A DNA stretch of 64,000 bases from Promerops cafer (Eukaryota; Chordata; Aves; Passeriformes; Nectariniidae). The notes below the pieces were generated by a model, which was not told the DNA's origin, did no database searches, and was given only the letters and a program-made list of their open reading frames with translations. Shown here in pieces: positions 36,156-49,424 of this stretch (its first letter is position 1; each line of letters opens with the position of its first letter). The position numbers and the translations under genes were made by a program. The stretch spans positions 507,755 to 571,754 of the forward strand of contig VZSE01002064.1 in the NCBI GenBank assembly GCA_013398275.1. Reading direction: 5' to 3'.

Positions 36156-36520
36156 TATAATGAGAGGCTTAGAAAGCTCAATCTGTTCAATATGTTTGAG
36201 TGAGGATTCAGATGTAATTTAATCAGAGTCCACAAATAGGTGCATGAAAATAAGATTTCTAGTATTTAATAGCCTTAAACAGTATAAAATGTGATAAGGT
36301 CCAGAAGCTTGAAACTGAATGTAGACAAATCCAGACTAATAAAAAAGGTGCATATCTTTTAACAATGTGGGTAACTAACCTTTGGAACACATGATTTAGA
36401 TTGTCATTACTTGGAATCTTTACAAAGACATTTAGTTTTGAAGTAATAGCAGGAGATTCTTTGGCCTGCAGAGGAAGTGTGGTTGTGCTAATTTAGTTAT
36501 AGTGTCTTTTGGCCTTGATA
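36156..36520 (+). mobile_element. Ancient CR1/L3-like LINE 3' region
   Basis: Strongly diverged but collinear with the 3' part of old CR1-type LINEs: GAGAGGCTTAGAAAGCTCAA, AATCAGAGTCCACAAATAGG, TTTCTAGTATTTAATAG, GTAGACAAATCCAGACTAAT, TAACAATGTGGGTAACTAAC, TTGGAACACA, and a final CTTTTGGCCTTGAT. This is the class of CR1 that predates bird-specific CR1 expansions. The terminal microsatellite is lost. Confidence 0.75.
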
Positions 36521-39500
36521 TTTTTCTGCTTCTTTTTTAAAATTCTGATACATAAAACAAGTCCCTCAAACATGCAAAAGAATGGAAATAGCATTAACCT
36601 CTCCTCTCAGCTTGCCATGTACAATGCACTTATCTTCATTTTCTATACTTAGGAGGAAAAGACCTTACAAAATGAAATCTGCCTGCCCTCCTGCCTTGAT
36701 AATCTGTAAATGATGGCATTTTATAGCCATGAAGTGTTGGAAATGCTATCTTATTTTTATAATACAACAGTTTGTTATTTAGTCAAGATTATTTCAGCTT
36801 GAATTAATTCCTAGGCAGTCTGTTTTCAAATGAGCATTGCTTTCTTTTTCCTTTGAGAACTAAGAATAAAAAAACCCCATACGCTGAATGTTGGTAGCCA
36901 CTTAAAAAGGCAAAATGCTGCATTTCTATTGTACGTGGGAAACCCGTTGTAGACGGGGAAGTATTGGGGTTTTTTTGTGCCAAGTTTTATGGGAAGAGAC
37001 AAAAATTCATTAAGAAAGATGGGCAGACATAGAGAATAGCAATGGTACTGATTTTATTAGTTATGCAAAACGTAGGAGTAGATAGGCCAGTGCTTGAAGT
37101 GACTCTGTCACGTGGACCTCTGGGGTTTTTTTAAAAAATTGTCTAAATTCTATGATTTACATTTACCATTCAATGTAAAAAAAAAAGGAAAATTATTTAA
37201 CCTTCCGTATCTCTCCAGACTTCATTAATTAGTAAATAATTAAGGAAGAGGTTTCTATTAAACAGATAGAGGAAATAGGAAATGAAAATGAGTCAGCTTA
37301 AAAATATTGCATCTTAAAATATTTCATTATATCACTTTCTTCTTTTTTCCCATGTCATTTCACCTGTTTGTGTATTATTTGAACAATTTAAAAGTTAGCA
37401 TGACTTGAGGAAAAAAAAAAGCATGAATGGAGAGATAAACATAGATGGGTTTTTTATTTGTTTTAGTTTAGGAACATCTTCACTTTACAAGCACAGAATT
37501 ACTGATTACTGTGGTAAGATTCCTTGACATTGCACACAAATTAAAATTTAGAAGACTGAATTAACTATGACCTTCAAGAGAAATCTTAACCTAGATGATC
37601 AAAGTAAAAATGGATAAGCTGTCTGACAAATGGATTAATAGATTGTCATCTAGTACACTTTCAATATAAAATTTGTTTAATTACTCACTATTTTGAGAAA
37701 AATATACTGGTAGTTTCCAGAAGAAAGTCGAAACCGATGAATTGTCATCATCCTTGAAGATCTAAGGACAGGAAATCAATGGGGTTTTACCGAATTATAT
37801 GAAGAGAATACAATATTCTTAGGTGTTCAGTAACAATTATACTAATTTTTTGCTTGGCACCTGATTCAAGAACATCAAAATATGGTATAGAATCTTACTG
37901 CAAAAGCCTGCCTTTGCCTTCTAAATAATGGAAGTGTAAATGGGCACTATGGTACTTAATCCAGTTTGCAGATACTGTAATTTTTTTATCTGCAGCATTT
38001 TGGTCCAGAATACTTATGATCATTTATTTGAACACACAAAGGGTTTAGGAAACATTTACTTGATGTTTGAAAAATGATGAGGTGAAACGTAATAGTACAT
38101 CATTACATAATTTCTTTCTGTAAGGGCAAATTTGAAGCAAAAGTACAAAGTTCATCTGGATTTGTCTGTTAGAGCAGATGTCCGGGATGAATACTGAATT
38201 ACTTTAGTCTTTAAACAGAGGATTTAGAAAGCTTCATGTTTTGAGTTGAAGTGGAAATAGCTATAAAAAAAGAAAGGTATTTCAATGCTGAAGATATATG
38301 AGTTTTCTGTATAATGTACATTATATAACTTTAAAATTGTAGTACTGTTGCTGTTCCATTCTCAGCAGCTTTTATGTGTCATGTTAAATCATGCCAGATT
38401 GGTGGGTTTTACAGTGATCTAGTAGAGTCTACAGGAATACTACCTACTAAATTTTTAAATGTTGAACTTGCTAAATAGTAGCATATTGCTTCAGCAGATT
38501 TTCAGTGCACCAGTTTACCCTATAGAAAAATGTTTAGGGGAAATCTACAGCAGCCAGCACTAAAGCGTATTAGTTTATCTGAGGTATATTCTCAGTATAG
38601 ATATTTTAAAAATAATTGACAAATTGGTATAACCTTTCTTAGATAACTTCTTAAAAAATGCACAATTTATTAGAACAAGCCTCAATCCAAACCTGGAATT
38701 TCCTGTAGCAGCCTCTGCTGCTCTTAATTAAACATGCTTGTTCTTCATTCAGAATCATTTGATAAAAATTGCTTATTAAATGAGTGCAGGACTTCAGAAA
38801 CTACTGTATGGGACCCTTGTTCACTTGAACTTGCAAAGAGTTCAAATGTATTGTGAAAAAAGAATGTTAAAAAGGCATAAAATTAGTATCACTTTAAAAT
38901 AAGTTAAACTTACTAGTTGAAAATATTTAAATTGCTATTTCTTAAATTACATGTGAACACAAGAGCTGTGGTTGTTTAATGCAGTATTACTGATAAGTAA
39001 AAGGTTTGCAGATTAGCTGCACTCACAATAGAACTTAATAGAACAATATTGTAAGACTGAGAGAATCAGATAAGTTATAATGACATATAAAGCAGACTCT
39101 TCTAAGTATATAATTGTTAGTACTGTAAGAAGGGAAAGTAATAATTATTGTTATAACCAGTAATATTGGAGTGACTGAAGGCTTGCAATAAATAGACCTG
39201 GAGAACAGTAATGCATTTTCATTTGATAGAATTTCTAAGTATAAACTTCAGGACTTCTTGTCCTTCCAGGCATTTGAAAAACAAGTATGGGTGACTACTG
39301 AATTTCTCTCATGAGCGTCTGCAAATGCCCAAAGACGTTTCTGACAGGGTGGATAATATCTGAAATTCATGAGATTTGGGGAATGAGAGAGAAAAGCTTG
39401 AGAAAAGAAACTTGGCTGGTTTATGTATAAGACAAGGTATAAGACACAATTAAGTTTTATTACAACAGAGCCTTTCTGAGAACTGCATATATTTATGTGG

Positions 39501-41335
39501 GTACAGGTAAAAGTGAGGGAACATAGGTTTTTCTTTGTTTGCAGGGCTTATATTAAGGTTCTTAAAAACAGTTAAATGGAGAAATCTTAGCTGTGTGTAG
39601 AGAGGTTTAATATTTGATGTGGACAGTAACTCCTCAAACTGACTTTAATGCACAGGCTGACAAATCAAGAAGTTGCTTTAGATTTTAAGTGTAAGCACAT
39701 TTATTGTTTGGTTGATTTGTGCTTCTGGACTGAGTGTGAACTGTTAGTATTTTGTAATGATTACTTATCTATTGTTCAATGGAAATATCACAATAAATTT
39801 GCCTGGTTTTCTTCAATGTGTACTAATTTAGAGAATCTTAATAGATAATAGTAAACTTTTATTAATGTATTAGGTGCATCAAAAAGCCTGCTGCATGGGA
39901 CGCTGTAGAAATGCACTGAAAACTAACCCCTTATATATAACCCAAATATTTCACAACACTGTTCAGAGGAAGAAGGTCATTGTGGTTGCAAGATCCCTAT
40001 AATAAAGAATTTTGAAGAAGAAGACACAGATAAGGTAAAAGTTAAAAATTGCAAGGATCTTCAGAGTAAATATAAAATTATTTTATTCAGAAGTTAGACA
40101 TGCTCTTAAGTAAGAATTCTTTCTCTTTTTTCCCCCCAAAATCACATCTGCTCCTCATTAAATGACTTATTGCTATTTCTAATTAGTTAGATTTTCATTG
40201 TGATTTTTACCAGGTTTTAATTTCTGATCCAAGCTATGTTAATGAAAACAACAGCGGATACAATTCTTATTGTATAGGGTAATAGGACAGGCCATGTATA
40301 CCTTCAATGTCTCATTTTTCAGTGAAAGTAATTACTTAAGGGTCTACATAACTTAGAGTAGCTTGTGAGCTATTAAGGCAACAGAGTTCCCTAAAATAGA
40401 AAAGCTGTTTTTCAGAGTGTGGAACTGTAGAATTATTTCCCTGTTAAAAAACATAAGCAGAACAAGGTAAATACTATAATTATTGCTAAATAGTGAAATA
40501 ATTCTTTTCCCACAATCAATTTCCAGCCACCAACTTTTTCATGAAATGGCATATCTGGAAATAATATTTAATTTTTTGAAATGGTGAGTCTTATGGGTAT
40601 TTAATGACATTTCACAAAACTATACAATCTTTTTAAAGGAAAAATGTGCTAAGATGCTCCATTGAAACAGTTCTTGTGGGGAGGTAAGGCACATACAAGT
40701 CCTCATTAATGAGGGCTGTCTCATCAGAAATTACTTACATACAAGTCATATAAGACACATGAAACGTTTAATACTTTCTCTGTGAGGAGAAAAAAGTTTG
40801 TTTCTGATATAGCAACATCCTAGCAGTCAAGTCAGCTGTATACTTCAGGCCCAGACTTTCTGGTAGTGCTTTTTTTTTCTACCAACTGTATTATTTTGCC
40901 TAAAAAAGATTTTCTTCTTACAGTATTTGATTTGTTTGGTTTTATTAGTTTTTAATATGCTCAAATGATTACAATTGTAATGATACTAGTATAGTTACAA
41001 TAAGTATATATAAATGGTGTAAGAAAAAAAATTTCCAAAACATTTGTTATTGCCATACCACATTTTACTTCTAATAATTTCAAGATAATATAAATTACAA
41101 AAGCAAGTAAACCCCTAATTTTCAGCAATCACATCCTTAGTGTTTCAGTATAAGTAATAGTTTTCATTTTGGCACTGGAAGACAGGATGGTTTGCTATCC
41201 TACTGGCGTACCTTATTGTTTTATTAAGTATTGTGCAAGGAAAGATTAGAACATTTACTTTGCCTCATATTGTTTAGTTGAGATAGTTCTGTTGGACTAG
41301 ATTTAGTTTACAACCAGGTGAACCAACATATAAGT

Positions 41336-41380
41336 AAATGGTGTCATTTGGATCTTTCAAAAGATCCAAATGGTGTCATT
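41336..41380. repeat. Palindrome embedded in a direct repeat
   Basis: A perfect inverted repeat with 13-bp arms (CATTTGGATCTTT at 41,345-41,357 and its complement at 41,360-41,372, spacer CA) is flanked by direct copies of AAATGGTGTCATT (41,336-41,348 and 41,368-41,380). Confidence 0.9.
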
Positions 41381-44300
41381 AGTATCCAAAATAAAGGTTC
41401 TACTAGGTTTTGTGGTATTCTTGTGACACACATTGTTCTGTGCAGCATCTCAGATGATCAGTTAATTTAGTTAATTATTTTATAAACTGTGTGGTGTGAA
41501 AAAACTCCACTCAGGAAGAGCTATGAAATTTAAATAAGCATTTTAAATCTAGATCTGTTGGAAAAAAATGAGGCTAAAAAAGCCATGCTACAGTTCCCAG
41601 CCAAATTCATCTCTGTATAAAGTGCAGAGCATTTGGAAAGGATAGGATGGAAAAGGAGGAGCAGGGCTGAGGGAAGAGAAGATGGACTGATTTTGTTCCT
41701 ACCTTGTCTGGATATATATTTCTCTATGTTCTTTATCTAGGAGGCCAAAGGAGTGAAACTTAGGAAACCTGAACCTCATCTATACTGTTACTTATAAAAG
41801 CATTTTTGAAATAAACAAGAATCACAGAAGTAATTCCAGTATCAGTACGAGGCTTTCTTTTCCCCAGTTTTACAAGAGTAAGTATTCACAAGTTGTTTTG
41901 TCATACTGATTCCAAGTGGAGCTCCAGCTGTTTCTGTGTAAACCTTCTCAACTGCTTGTATAATTTTCTTTAGCCAGTCCTGGTTTTGCTGGATATCCCT
42001 GTGCTTTCCTGGGAAATAGTTAACAGGTAAACCCAGGAAATTAAAGCAGATATTTGACCAAATTCCATTCTCAACTGTGCTAAAAATTCCTTAAAAACAC
42101 TAGACTTCACAACTAGTTTTAGACTATGCAGTTTTGATAGACAAACCTATGAAGTGACTATGAGTTGCAGTACCTAAAAGTGTAAGAAAATAAGACTAAG
42201 TGAAATAACTCTTCAGTGTAATATTAAAATTACACTAGAGGCTAAATGGCAACTATTTATTTCCCTGTTTTCTTGTTTGGCATTCCCAACAAGCTAGCTG
42301 TGGGTTGATTTAAAAGTCTTTGAAAATACTGTATGGAATTTTCTGTAAGCACATCTATAGGTGGTCTTCATGAAGATATGTACTGTCAATCAGACAAACA
42401 GAAAATGAAGTCAGGTCCCCCAAAAGAAAGCAAAACCAAACATCCTGAAATAATTAAAACAGAATTTAAAAAATCTTCTGCTTTTGTTTTTCAGATTTCT
42501 TGCTGAGCATTCTTAGCAGTGACATTGAAAGTGATTAATAGTATTAACTTTTAGGATATATAATTGTTGAGTACAACTGTGTTTCCTTAGCTATAGCTTT
42601 GAGGGACACATTTTCACAAATATTCTTAATACTCTAAAATAGTCTGACTACAGTAGACTATAATATGTTAAAAAAAAGCATTGAACTTTTGACATTTCAT
42701 GTATTTTTAAAATATTTCTCCCTGTTTCTTGGTATGTATGTTTTCTTCTAAAAGAGGAATTTTTATCAAGAAGGAAGAAATAAATCATACATAAAATAAC
42801 CATTTGTTATTCTGGTAGCTGATTTTCACATAAACAGCAAGAAGCTGCTGTAAATTAAATGTTTCCTGCTGATCCACTTCCTTTTAAAACACAGTAGGAG
42901 GGGCATTAGTTAACATTAAGGCAAACACAATTATCTGCTGACTGCATTGTATTAAAAATAGCTAACAGCAACAATTCTTTGACTTCTTCCATCTTTGCAG
43001 GTATGTTATAAAATTAGTCCATGTAAACATGCTGGAAAGCAGTAAAATACTTCTTAATCATTTCCTATATGGCACTCTGAACCTTGGCTATAGAAGTAAA
43101 TTTTAGTTGTGAAGAAACATATTAACCATGTAAAGTATGTCCAGTTTCAAATTATCTTATTTTCAGTAGAAACAATGGAAAAGTATTTGTGATAAACATG
43201 AAATAAACCAATTTTTTTAACATCTATACCCATATATAAATAATTTATTTCCCTCTTTTATTTGCCTTATACCCGTGTATGGAAATACGGAAGATGTGTA
43301 TGGTCCTTTGTCCCACAATCCTCTTTCTCCAAGTACAACTCTCAAGCTGTTCTAATTCTGTCTCTGAGAGACAGATGTGCAAAAACCAACCAAACAAAAA
43401 AAATCCATAGCCCTTTCCAGAGAGTTCTGCCTCGGGAACTTTATTTTTTCTCGTGGTGTTTTGTAACAATTTTTCCAGAGTGTTCTGCCCAAAAAGGTGA
43501 AGATGTCTATTTTGATTTCTATGTATAAATAATGTGTTTTTCTTAAGTATTCACTTCTAATAATGCTTCCACTATCATCAGTTATAGTACTGACCCAATA
43601 ATTTCATATTCAGATGTAATTATTTGAATATTATTCACTTATTTCAAATAAGTAAAAACTCTGGGATAAATTATGTCCTAACCTAAACCATAGTTAACCT
43701 CACTCCCTTTAGTATCAATGAGAGCTGATCTTTGTGCGTGCTGGTTTTAGTTCTATATGGTTTGCTAATGTGAAACTCTTTTTAATGATTAAAATAATAT
43801 TTTTCTTACGAATAATGCCCTTCTGAGATAATATTTTAAATGATCAAATAATATAAATAATATTGCATAAAATATCTGGAACTCAGGTATGCTGCAGAGC
43901 TATTGCTTTAAAACAGCTTGTGAGTCATGTGGAAAGAAAAAGGAGAGATACAAGGAAAAAGGTATAAATTATACTTATTTTTGCTGGTAACTCATGACTA
44001 GAGTAATTCTTGCATTTTACAAGTATATTCATGATTATAAAATGAAATTTTAAAATTCCTTTTCAATTAATAAAAATTATTTCTTAAAGCAATTAATGTT
44101 GTTGAGATATCTAAGCATTTCTTATATGGTGAATAATTCCTCCTATGAGGTACTCCGTAATTTGCACACTAAAATTTGAATCCCTCCTTGTTGACCTATC
44201 GAAATTCTAGGTCTGTTAAGGGGTGCAGTACTACTCATCCTGAATTAACTTGCTTGACCCATCTGTAAAAAAGAAAGACCACTCTTAGCCCAGTTTAGTC

Positions 44301-45781
44301 CTTTAGTATGTACTGTATTAGTCAGAATGGCTACTCAGTCCACATATCTAGTTAAGTATTTATATTTCATTGTAATTCACTTGATCAGTGAGAATTGATT
44401 GATTTCATCACTCTGACATGGATCAAATCCAGAGCATTGCAATTCAAAGGGCTGCATCCTATCATCCTGTCTGTATTCTTCTCTAAGGCAGACATTTTAC
44501 TTTCTCATTTTGCATCCAGTTTATCACAAAGAGTCAGATATGGAAATTTATTTTCACATTGTACTGACATTTCTGCTGCCTTTCTCAGACAAGGTAGGAT
44601 GCATAGGCTGGAATGCTGGTGGTTTGTTTTCTGTAAGCTTTCAAGTGGGCCATCATAGTCTTCATAAAGGTCTTGAGTGTACTTCTAAGGTCAGACCTTT
44701 ATGGAAAAAAATCAGAGCTATTCCCTTCTGCCTCATTGTGTGCTAAAATATTACACCTGAGATCTGCCTTTCTAAGTCTCAACTGGATTCAATACAAGTT
44801 CTGTCTTGTGAATAGGAAATTAATTTATAGAACTGCAGAGAATAATGATAGCTTGCATAGTCTTACTAGTTCTGGTGGTTTGTGGAAATGATAAAGTGTA
44901 GGAATCAAGTGAGAATGACAGTCTCACAGCAAACTTTTTTTGATTACGCATAGCTGGTGTTTCAGTGGTAGTTACAAACATAACAATAAGTAGCACACAC
45001 TGGAATTTGAACACAAATACAGCATTTGAGGCGGAAAAGATAATGCCAGAATAGATCCCCACTTCAACTCTTTCATTGCCATCAAAATTTATTATTCAGT
45101 GTTAGGAATTTGTAGGGATGTATAATCGGCTGCCTTTTTTGATGCAATTTATTTCTAATTGATTTTGAAGAAAGAAATTTCCATACCTCATAAAGATGTC
45201 TCAGCATATTGCAGCCTATTTTTAAAGACAGAATTATAACTCAGCATTTGTTATTATTTGTTGTTCCATGTACTTTCTTTTATTTGAAAAAGAAATATTT
45301 TGGATAATTTTCAAATGACAAATTTTTTATTTTCAGAGAAATGAGGCTTGTCACTTGGGACAACTTTTTAGACTCAGTTACACTCTGTTCCTTTCACAGC
45401 CCTTGAAACATTAGTGGTCTGCATTGTCTTTGGACATGAGAAGACACTTCTTTTGCTGTTCCCTCCTGGGAGCATTATCCCAGGAAAGCCCAGGGTTTCT
45501 TCTATCTTATGCCAGGCTGTTTGGTTCCCATTATACTATTTATTACAGGAAAGCCCTTTAAGAGTAATGCTTTTGACATACTTGAGCCCTTGCAGCTCTC
45601 CTCTGTTTCTTGTCTTTATTTTCTCATCATGACCCTTTAGGTCAGACACAGTAAGGCTATGTTTATATAATCTACATGTTATTAGCATTGAAATGCACCC
45701 TCATGCACACTGCTTGTAGAACCTCTTGGGCATAGTTTGGAAGTTCTTCGTTTCACCTATGTTGTAGGGCTTCATTTTGAG

Positions 45782-45808
45782 TCAAAGTTGTTGTGAAAAC
45801 AACTTTGA
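45782..45808. repeat. Inverted repeat, 11-bp arms, 5-nt loop
   Basis: TCAAAGTTGTT, loop GTGAA, then AACAACTTTGA. All arm positions pair. No T-run or other terminator-like context is present. Confidence 0.85.
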
Positions 45809-47148
45809 AACTTACCTCTCTGTTGCCCCATCCCCCAGAATGGGGTCATGAATTCATGTGGTTTTTTTTTTCGTACGGTAAGACAGAATCTACATCTACT
45901 TTAAAAACCAACTGGGAAGGGCTATACAGCATTTTAGTATTCTGCATGATCTGAAAGTTTTCTTGATTCTTTTCACAGGGTGGTTTTGTGTTTACACGTA
46001 GAGGGAGGTCAGATGGAAATTAGTATTATTTATAAGGCAATGAGTCATAACTTTTGCTTTAAGAGAAACTTTAGACTTGTGCATTGTCTGCTAGTGCAGT
46101 GTGCTTTGAGAACAGCCATATTGGCCTAAGGCATTTCTTCAACTACAATTTATTATAAATATTTTCCAAAATTTGCAAAACAAAGTTCTCCTTTGAGATA
46201 TCAAATAGCATGTTTGACTAACTTGAATGCATGAAGCATATTTCCACGTAGTTGAAGTCAATTGTTCTGAAGGCATTTGGTCCAAGACATCATCCAAAGG
46301 GATGGAACTCAGAAATTAAAGTCTAGAAGTGATTGTATTTTAGGCTTTACCTACTCAGATGTTGTGACAGAGTTTATCTTAAAATTCTGAGTTTTTGGCA
46401 GAGGAAACTTGTAACAATGATTGACTTCTAATAAACTAAATTGATGGTAACCGTATATCCTATGTTAGTAAGGAAGAAATTTTCTTGTTTCTTTATTATT
46501 TCTAAGTAAACCATTTCCAAATGTTAAAAGCACAATTGGATAAAATACAAACTGTGTTATTTATGACTTACATTATCTCTTGTAAAAAAAGTTGGTATCT
46601 TCCAGCATTTCCAAAAGCCTTCTAGCAATTAGAAAGTTTTCATCAAATTACCTTTGTCTTTTGAATGACTTTGCTGTGGTGTTACATTCTTTAGAACATT
46701 ATCTCCTGATTATTTACTCTCTATTTTTAAATATTATTCTGGCAAGATTATTTGTACTGTAATTTCTTATTGAAAGATTCATATATCAGACTTTGATCAT
46801 ATTTCTTAAAAGTGATCATGTATATGCAAAAAATTAGGGATAAATTATCTAGAATTTGTTTACAAAATTGGCCTCTTCCCACAAATGCTTTTAAAGAAAA
46901 TAGGAGGTGCAGCAGTACCAGAAGGGACTGTACTCTTGGTACCCTCTTGAAAATGAAAAATGTAATGATTCAGTGTAGTTTAGTGACTACATTCATAGGG
47001 CCTTATCTTTCATATTTCTATGCAGTAGAAATAGTATTTTTCAATCTCCCAGTTATTAATATTTTATTTCAACATATTCTTGCTGCACTTCTGCAGCATC
47101 AGATCTACAAATGCTTTGAAATGCCAAAAAATCTGGACAAAAACTCTG

Positions 47149-47262
47149 TTTTTTTGCTTGTTTTGCCTTTCCTGGTGCAAAATTGCTCCATCATGAAAGG
47201 ANGTTTTTTGCTATTGCATTGTTTTGCCTTTCCTGGTGCAAAATTGCTCCATCATGAAAGGA
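47149..47262. repeat. Near-perfect 41-bp duplication across a single N
   Basis: The 41 bases at 47,161-47,201 (starting TTTTGCCTTTCCTGG, ending CATGAAAGGA) recur identically at 47,222-47,262. A single N at 47,202 lies between the copies. The bases before each copy are also similar (GTTTTTTTGCTTG versus GTTTTTTGCTATTGCATTG). This pattern suggests two contig ends carrying the same sequence were joined without merging. Confidence 0.9.
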
Positions 47263-47265
47263 TTA

Positions 47266-47640
47266 CCACAGAAACACAAAATGGTGGAGGTTGTAATAAC
47301 CTCCCGAGGTTGTCTGGTCCAACCACCTGGTTCTAGCTGGGATATCCAGAGCTGCTTGCCCAGGACCATGCTCTGTTGGCTTCTAAATATCTCCAAGGAC
47401 AGACTCCACAGCATTCCTGGGCAGCCTGTGCTGGTTCTTAGTCACCACCATGGTGAAAAGGTGTTTCCTGATTTTCAGGGGGAGAGTCCAGTATTTCAAT
47501 TTGTGCCCATTGGCTCTGGTACTGTTGCTGGTCCCCATTAGGAAGAGCTTTTATTCTATTTGCACTGTCCCTTCAGTTATTTGTACACATTGGTAAGATC
47601 CCCCTGAGCCTTCTCTTCTTCAGGCTGAACAGAGTACTGT
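47266..47640 (-). mobile_element. CR1 LINE 3' region, minus orientation
   Basis: The plus strand shows the reverse complement of a CR1 tail: GTTGTCTGGTCCAACCACCT, GCCCAGGACCATG, TCTCCAAGGACAGACTCCAC, CTGGGCAGCCTGTGCTGGTT, TTTCCTGATTTTCAGGGGG, TTTGTGCCCATTGGCTCTGG, and CTTCTTCAGGCTGAACAG at the right end. The order corresponds to a minus-strand element truncated at its 5' side near 47,640. Confidence 0.92.
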
Positions 47641-47991
47641 TTCCTACCACAGTTCTTTTCAGAAGCACATGCTATCTAAGCAGCCACCTTTTTTTATTCT
47701 GTTTTGTTAGTACCATCTTCAGAACCATGATATCTCACCTTTGAAGACTTTTTTGGAATCTGGTACCAGGAGAAATGCTGTAGAGCCACCCCGTCATAGG
47801 AGATAGAGCCAGGCTTAAAAATACAGCAATTTTTCACAGTCCAGAATAATATTGTAGCTCTTCATGAGATACTTTTCACAGCATTATTGGTAAATGCTGG
47901 GGGTTTTTTTGTATATAATTTTTTTAAGCTTAGATGGTACAGAAATAATGACAGCATTAAGAAATATTGTTTTATTAAGTTTATTTTTTCA
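47641..47991. other. Non-coding spacer between two minus-strand CR1 pieces
   Basis: AT-rich and unassigned. The two flanking CR1 pieces have the same orientation, but both carry the 3' end, so they are separate insertions and not one interrupted element. Confidence 0.5.
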
Positions 47992-48182
47992 GAGAACCAT
48001 AGAATGCTTTGAGTTGAAAGTAACCTCTAAATATCACTGAATCCAAGTCCCCAGTCATGGGCAGAGGCATTTTTCCCTAGATCAGGGTGCTCAAATTTTA
48101 CATTTACTTTGTAATACATCTTGGGATTCAGCCATGGAGAATCACTTAGTGACTTGTGTCACCACACTCTCACTACTGCCCT
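47992..48182 (-). mobile_element. CR1 LINE 3'-end fragment, minus orientation (diverged)
   Basis: Begins with CCATAGAATGCTTTGAGTTG, then AACCTCTAAATATCACTGAA, AGTCCCCAGTCATGGGCAGA and CTAGATCAGGGTGCTCAAAT. These are diverged forms of the standard reverse-complement CR1 tail. A weaker match runs on to the CACCACACTCTCACT block near 48,175. Confidence 0.8.
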
Positions 48183-49424
48183 GCTGAACTCTACTCACAC
48201 ATTGCCCCCTTTCTCACAAATTCACTGGTTCTTCATGAAGCTGAATAGTTTGAACAATTAAAAGGAATAATTATTTTAAATTATCATTACAAGACATGAC
48301 ACAATCTCTAAAAAGCTTGCTGTATGTCGTAGTTTAAGGTTAAAAACTGAAGTAGTATTTTTTACCACATAGATATATTTTTATTTAGATTTTTTAAAAA
48401 ACTGCAGATAACTGAAATATGACAATTTAGATAGCTGCTAAAATAAAACCAGTCAAGTTTCTCTGATTCTAAATAAATTTTCAATGCATTATAGGAAAGT
48501 TCTGGATATTTATATGTTTGGAGCTGATTTACACATATCTTTCAGCAGTTAGAAGCTACATTTCAACTGTATAGTCTTGACACTCCTTTCTTCCAATATT
48601 AAACAATAATGGGGTTTAATTGTCCTTTGATCCTCATATATAATCCCTTTTGGTTAACATTAAGTTCAGTGCCGGACAATTTAACTCTAAGTAGTCTCTA
48701 AGAGTTTTTTCATTTCAAAAATAGTATGTTTGTCCAGAGGATTATTAGCTGCTACACAGCTTTTAGTTATGGTAGAGAACATCCAAGGCATGCTCATTTC
48801 ACTGTCCTACAACTAAAATTATACTTAAAAAAGAAAAACCTACAAAATATAATAAAGATCAAAGCAAACTTCTTTCCTCCCACCCTAAGGAGTAGGGAAG
48901 GAAAAGAGAAAGAGAACAAAGTGAATAAAAATGGAATTAGGAAAGAGGCAGAAAGAGACAGATAAAATATTAATTTTAAATATAAAGGCCTTCCCTTCCC
49001 TATTTTATGGGATAAATGGTCACCACCTCACATTAATTTTTCAGCGAAAAGCCTTTTAAAATTTTTTTATGCAATTTTTACAATCATTTAATTCCTTTTG
49101 AGACTTTTTATAAAGAAAATATTACTGAAATTATATTCAAAACAATTTTATTTCTGACAGCTTTTGTTATTGAGGTTTCTCAAAGTGTCACAATTACATA
49201 TTTATGTTAAGAAATATTTTAAGTAATAAATAACCTCATTTAAGACAGTCATCTTTTAGTATTTTTATGGCCTCAAGCAAACATAACTTATCTTTGAAAA
49301 TACTTTTTCTTTGCTACGTGGTGCTTGTGACTAAGAGACAGAAGAACTCAGAACAAAAGAGAAACATAAAATATGAAAGTGAAGTTCTAAAATCTGTACA
49401 TCACTTAAAGCAAAAAAAAAAAAA
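48183..49424. other. AT-rich non-coding stretch
   Basis: No exon or repeat recognised apart from a run of 13 A (49,412-49,424) just before the old LINE fragment. Confidence 0.5.

Larger units (their letters stand above)
36521..47148. other. Long AT-rich non-coding stretch
   Basis: Over 10 kb without a recognisable exon or transposon. It holds a palindrome with an overlapping direct repeat (41,336-41,380) and a second hairpin-forming inverted repeat (45,782-45,808). Some stretches (for example 36,590-36,930 and 42,830-43,100) look non-repetitive and motif-rich, as conserved non-coding elements do, but conservation cannot be judged from one sequence. Confidence 0.5.

Noticed and set aside
46812..47336. 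174-codon open frame as a gene
   Set aside because: It runs through the N and the false duplication and ends within a CR1 copy, so its length is an artefact.
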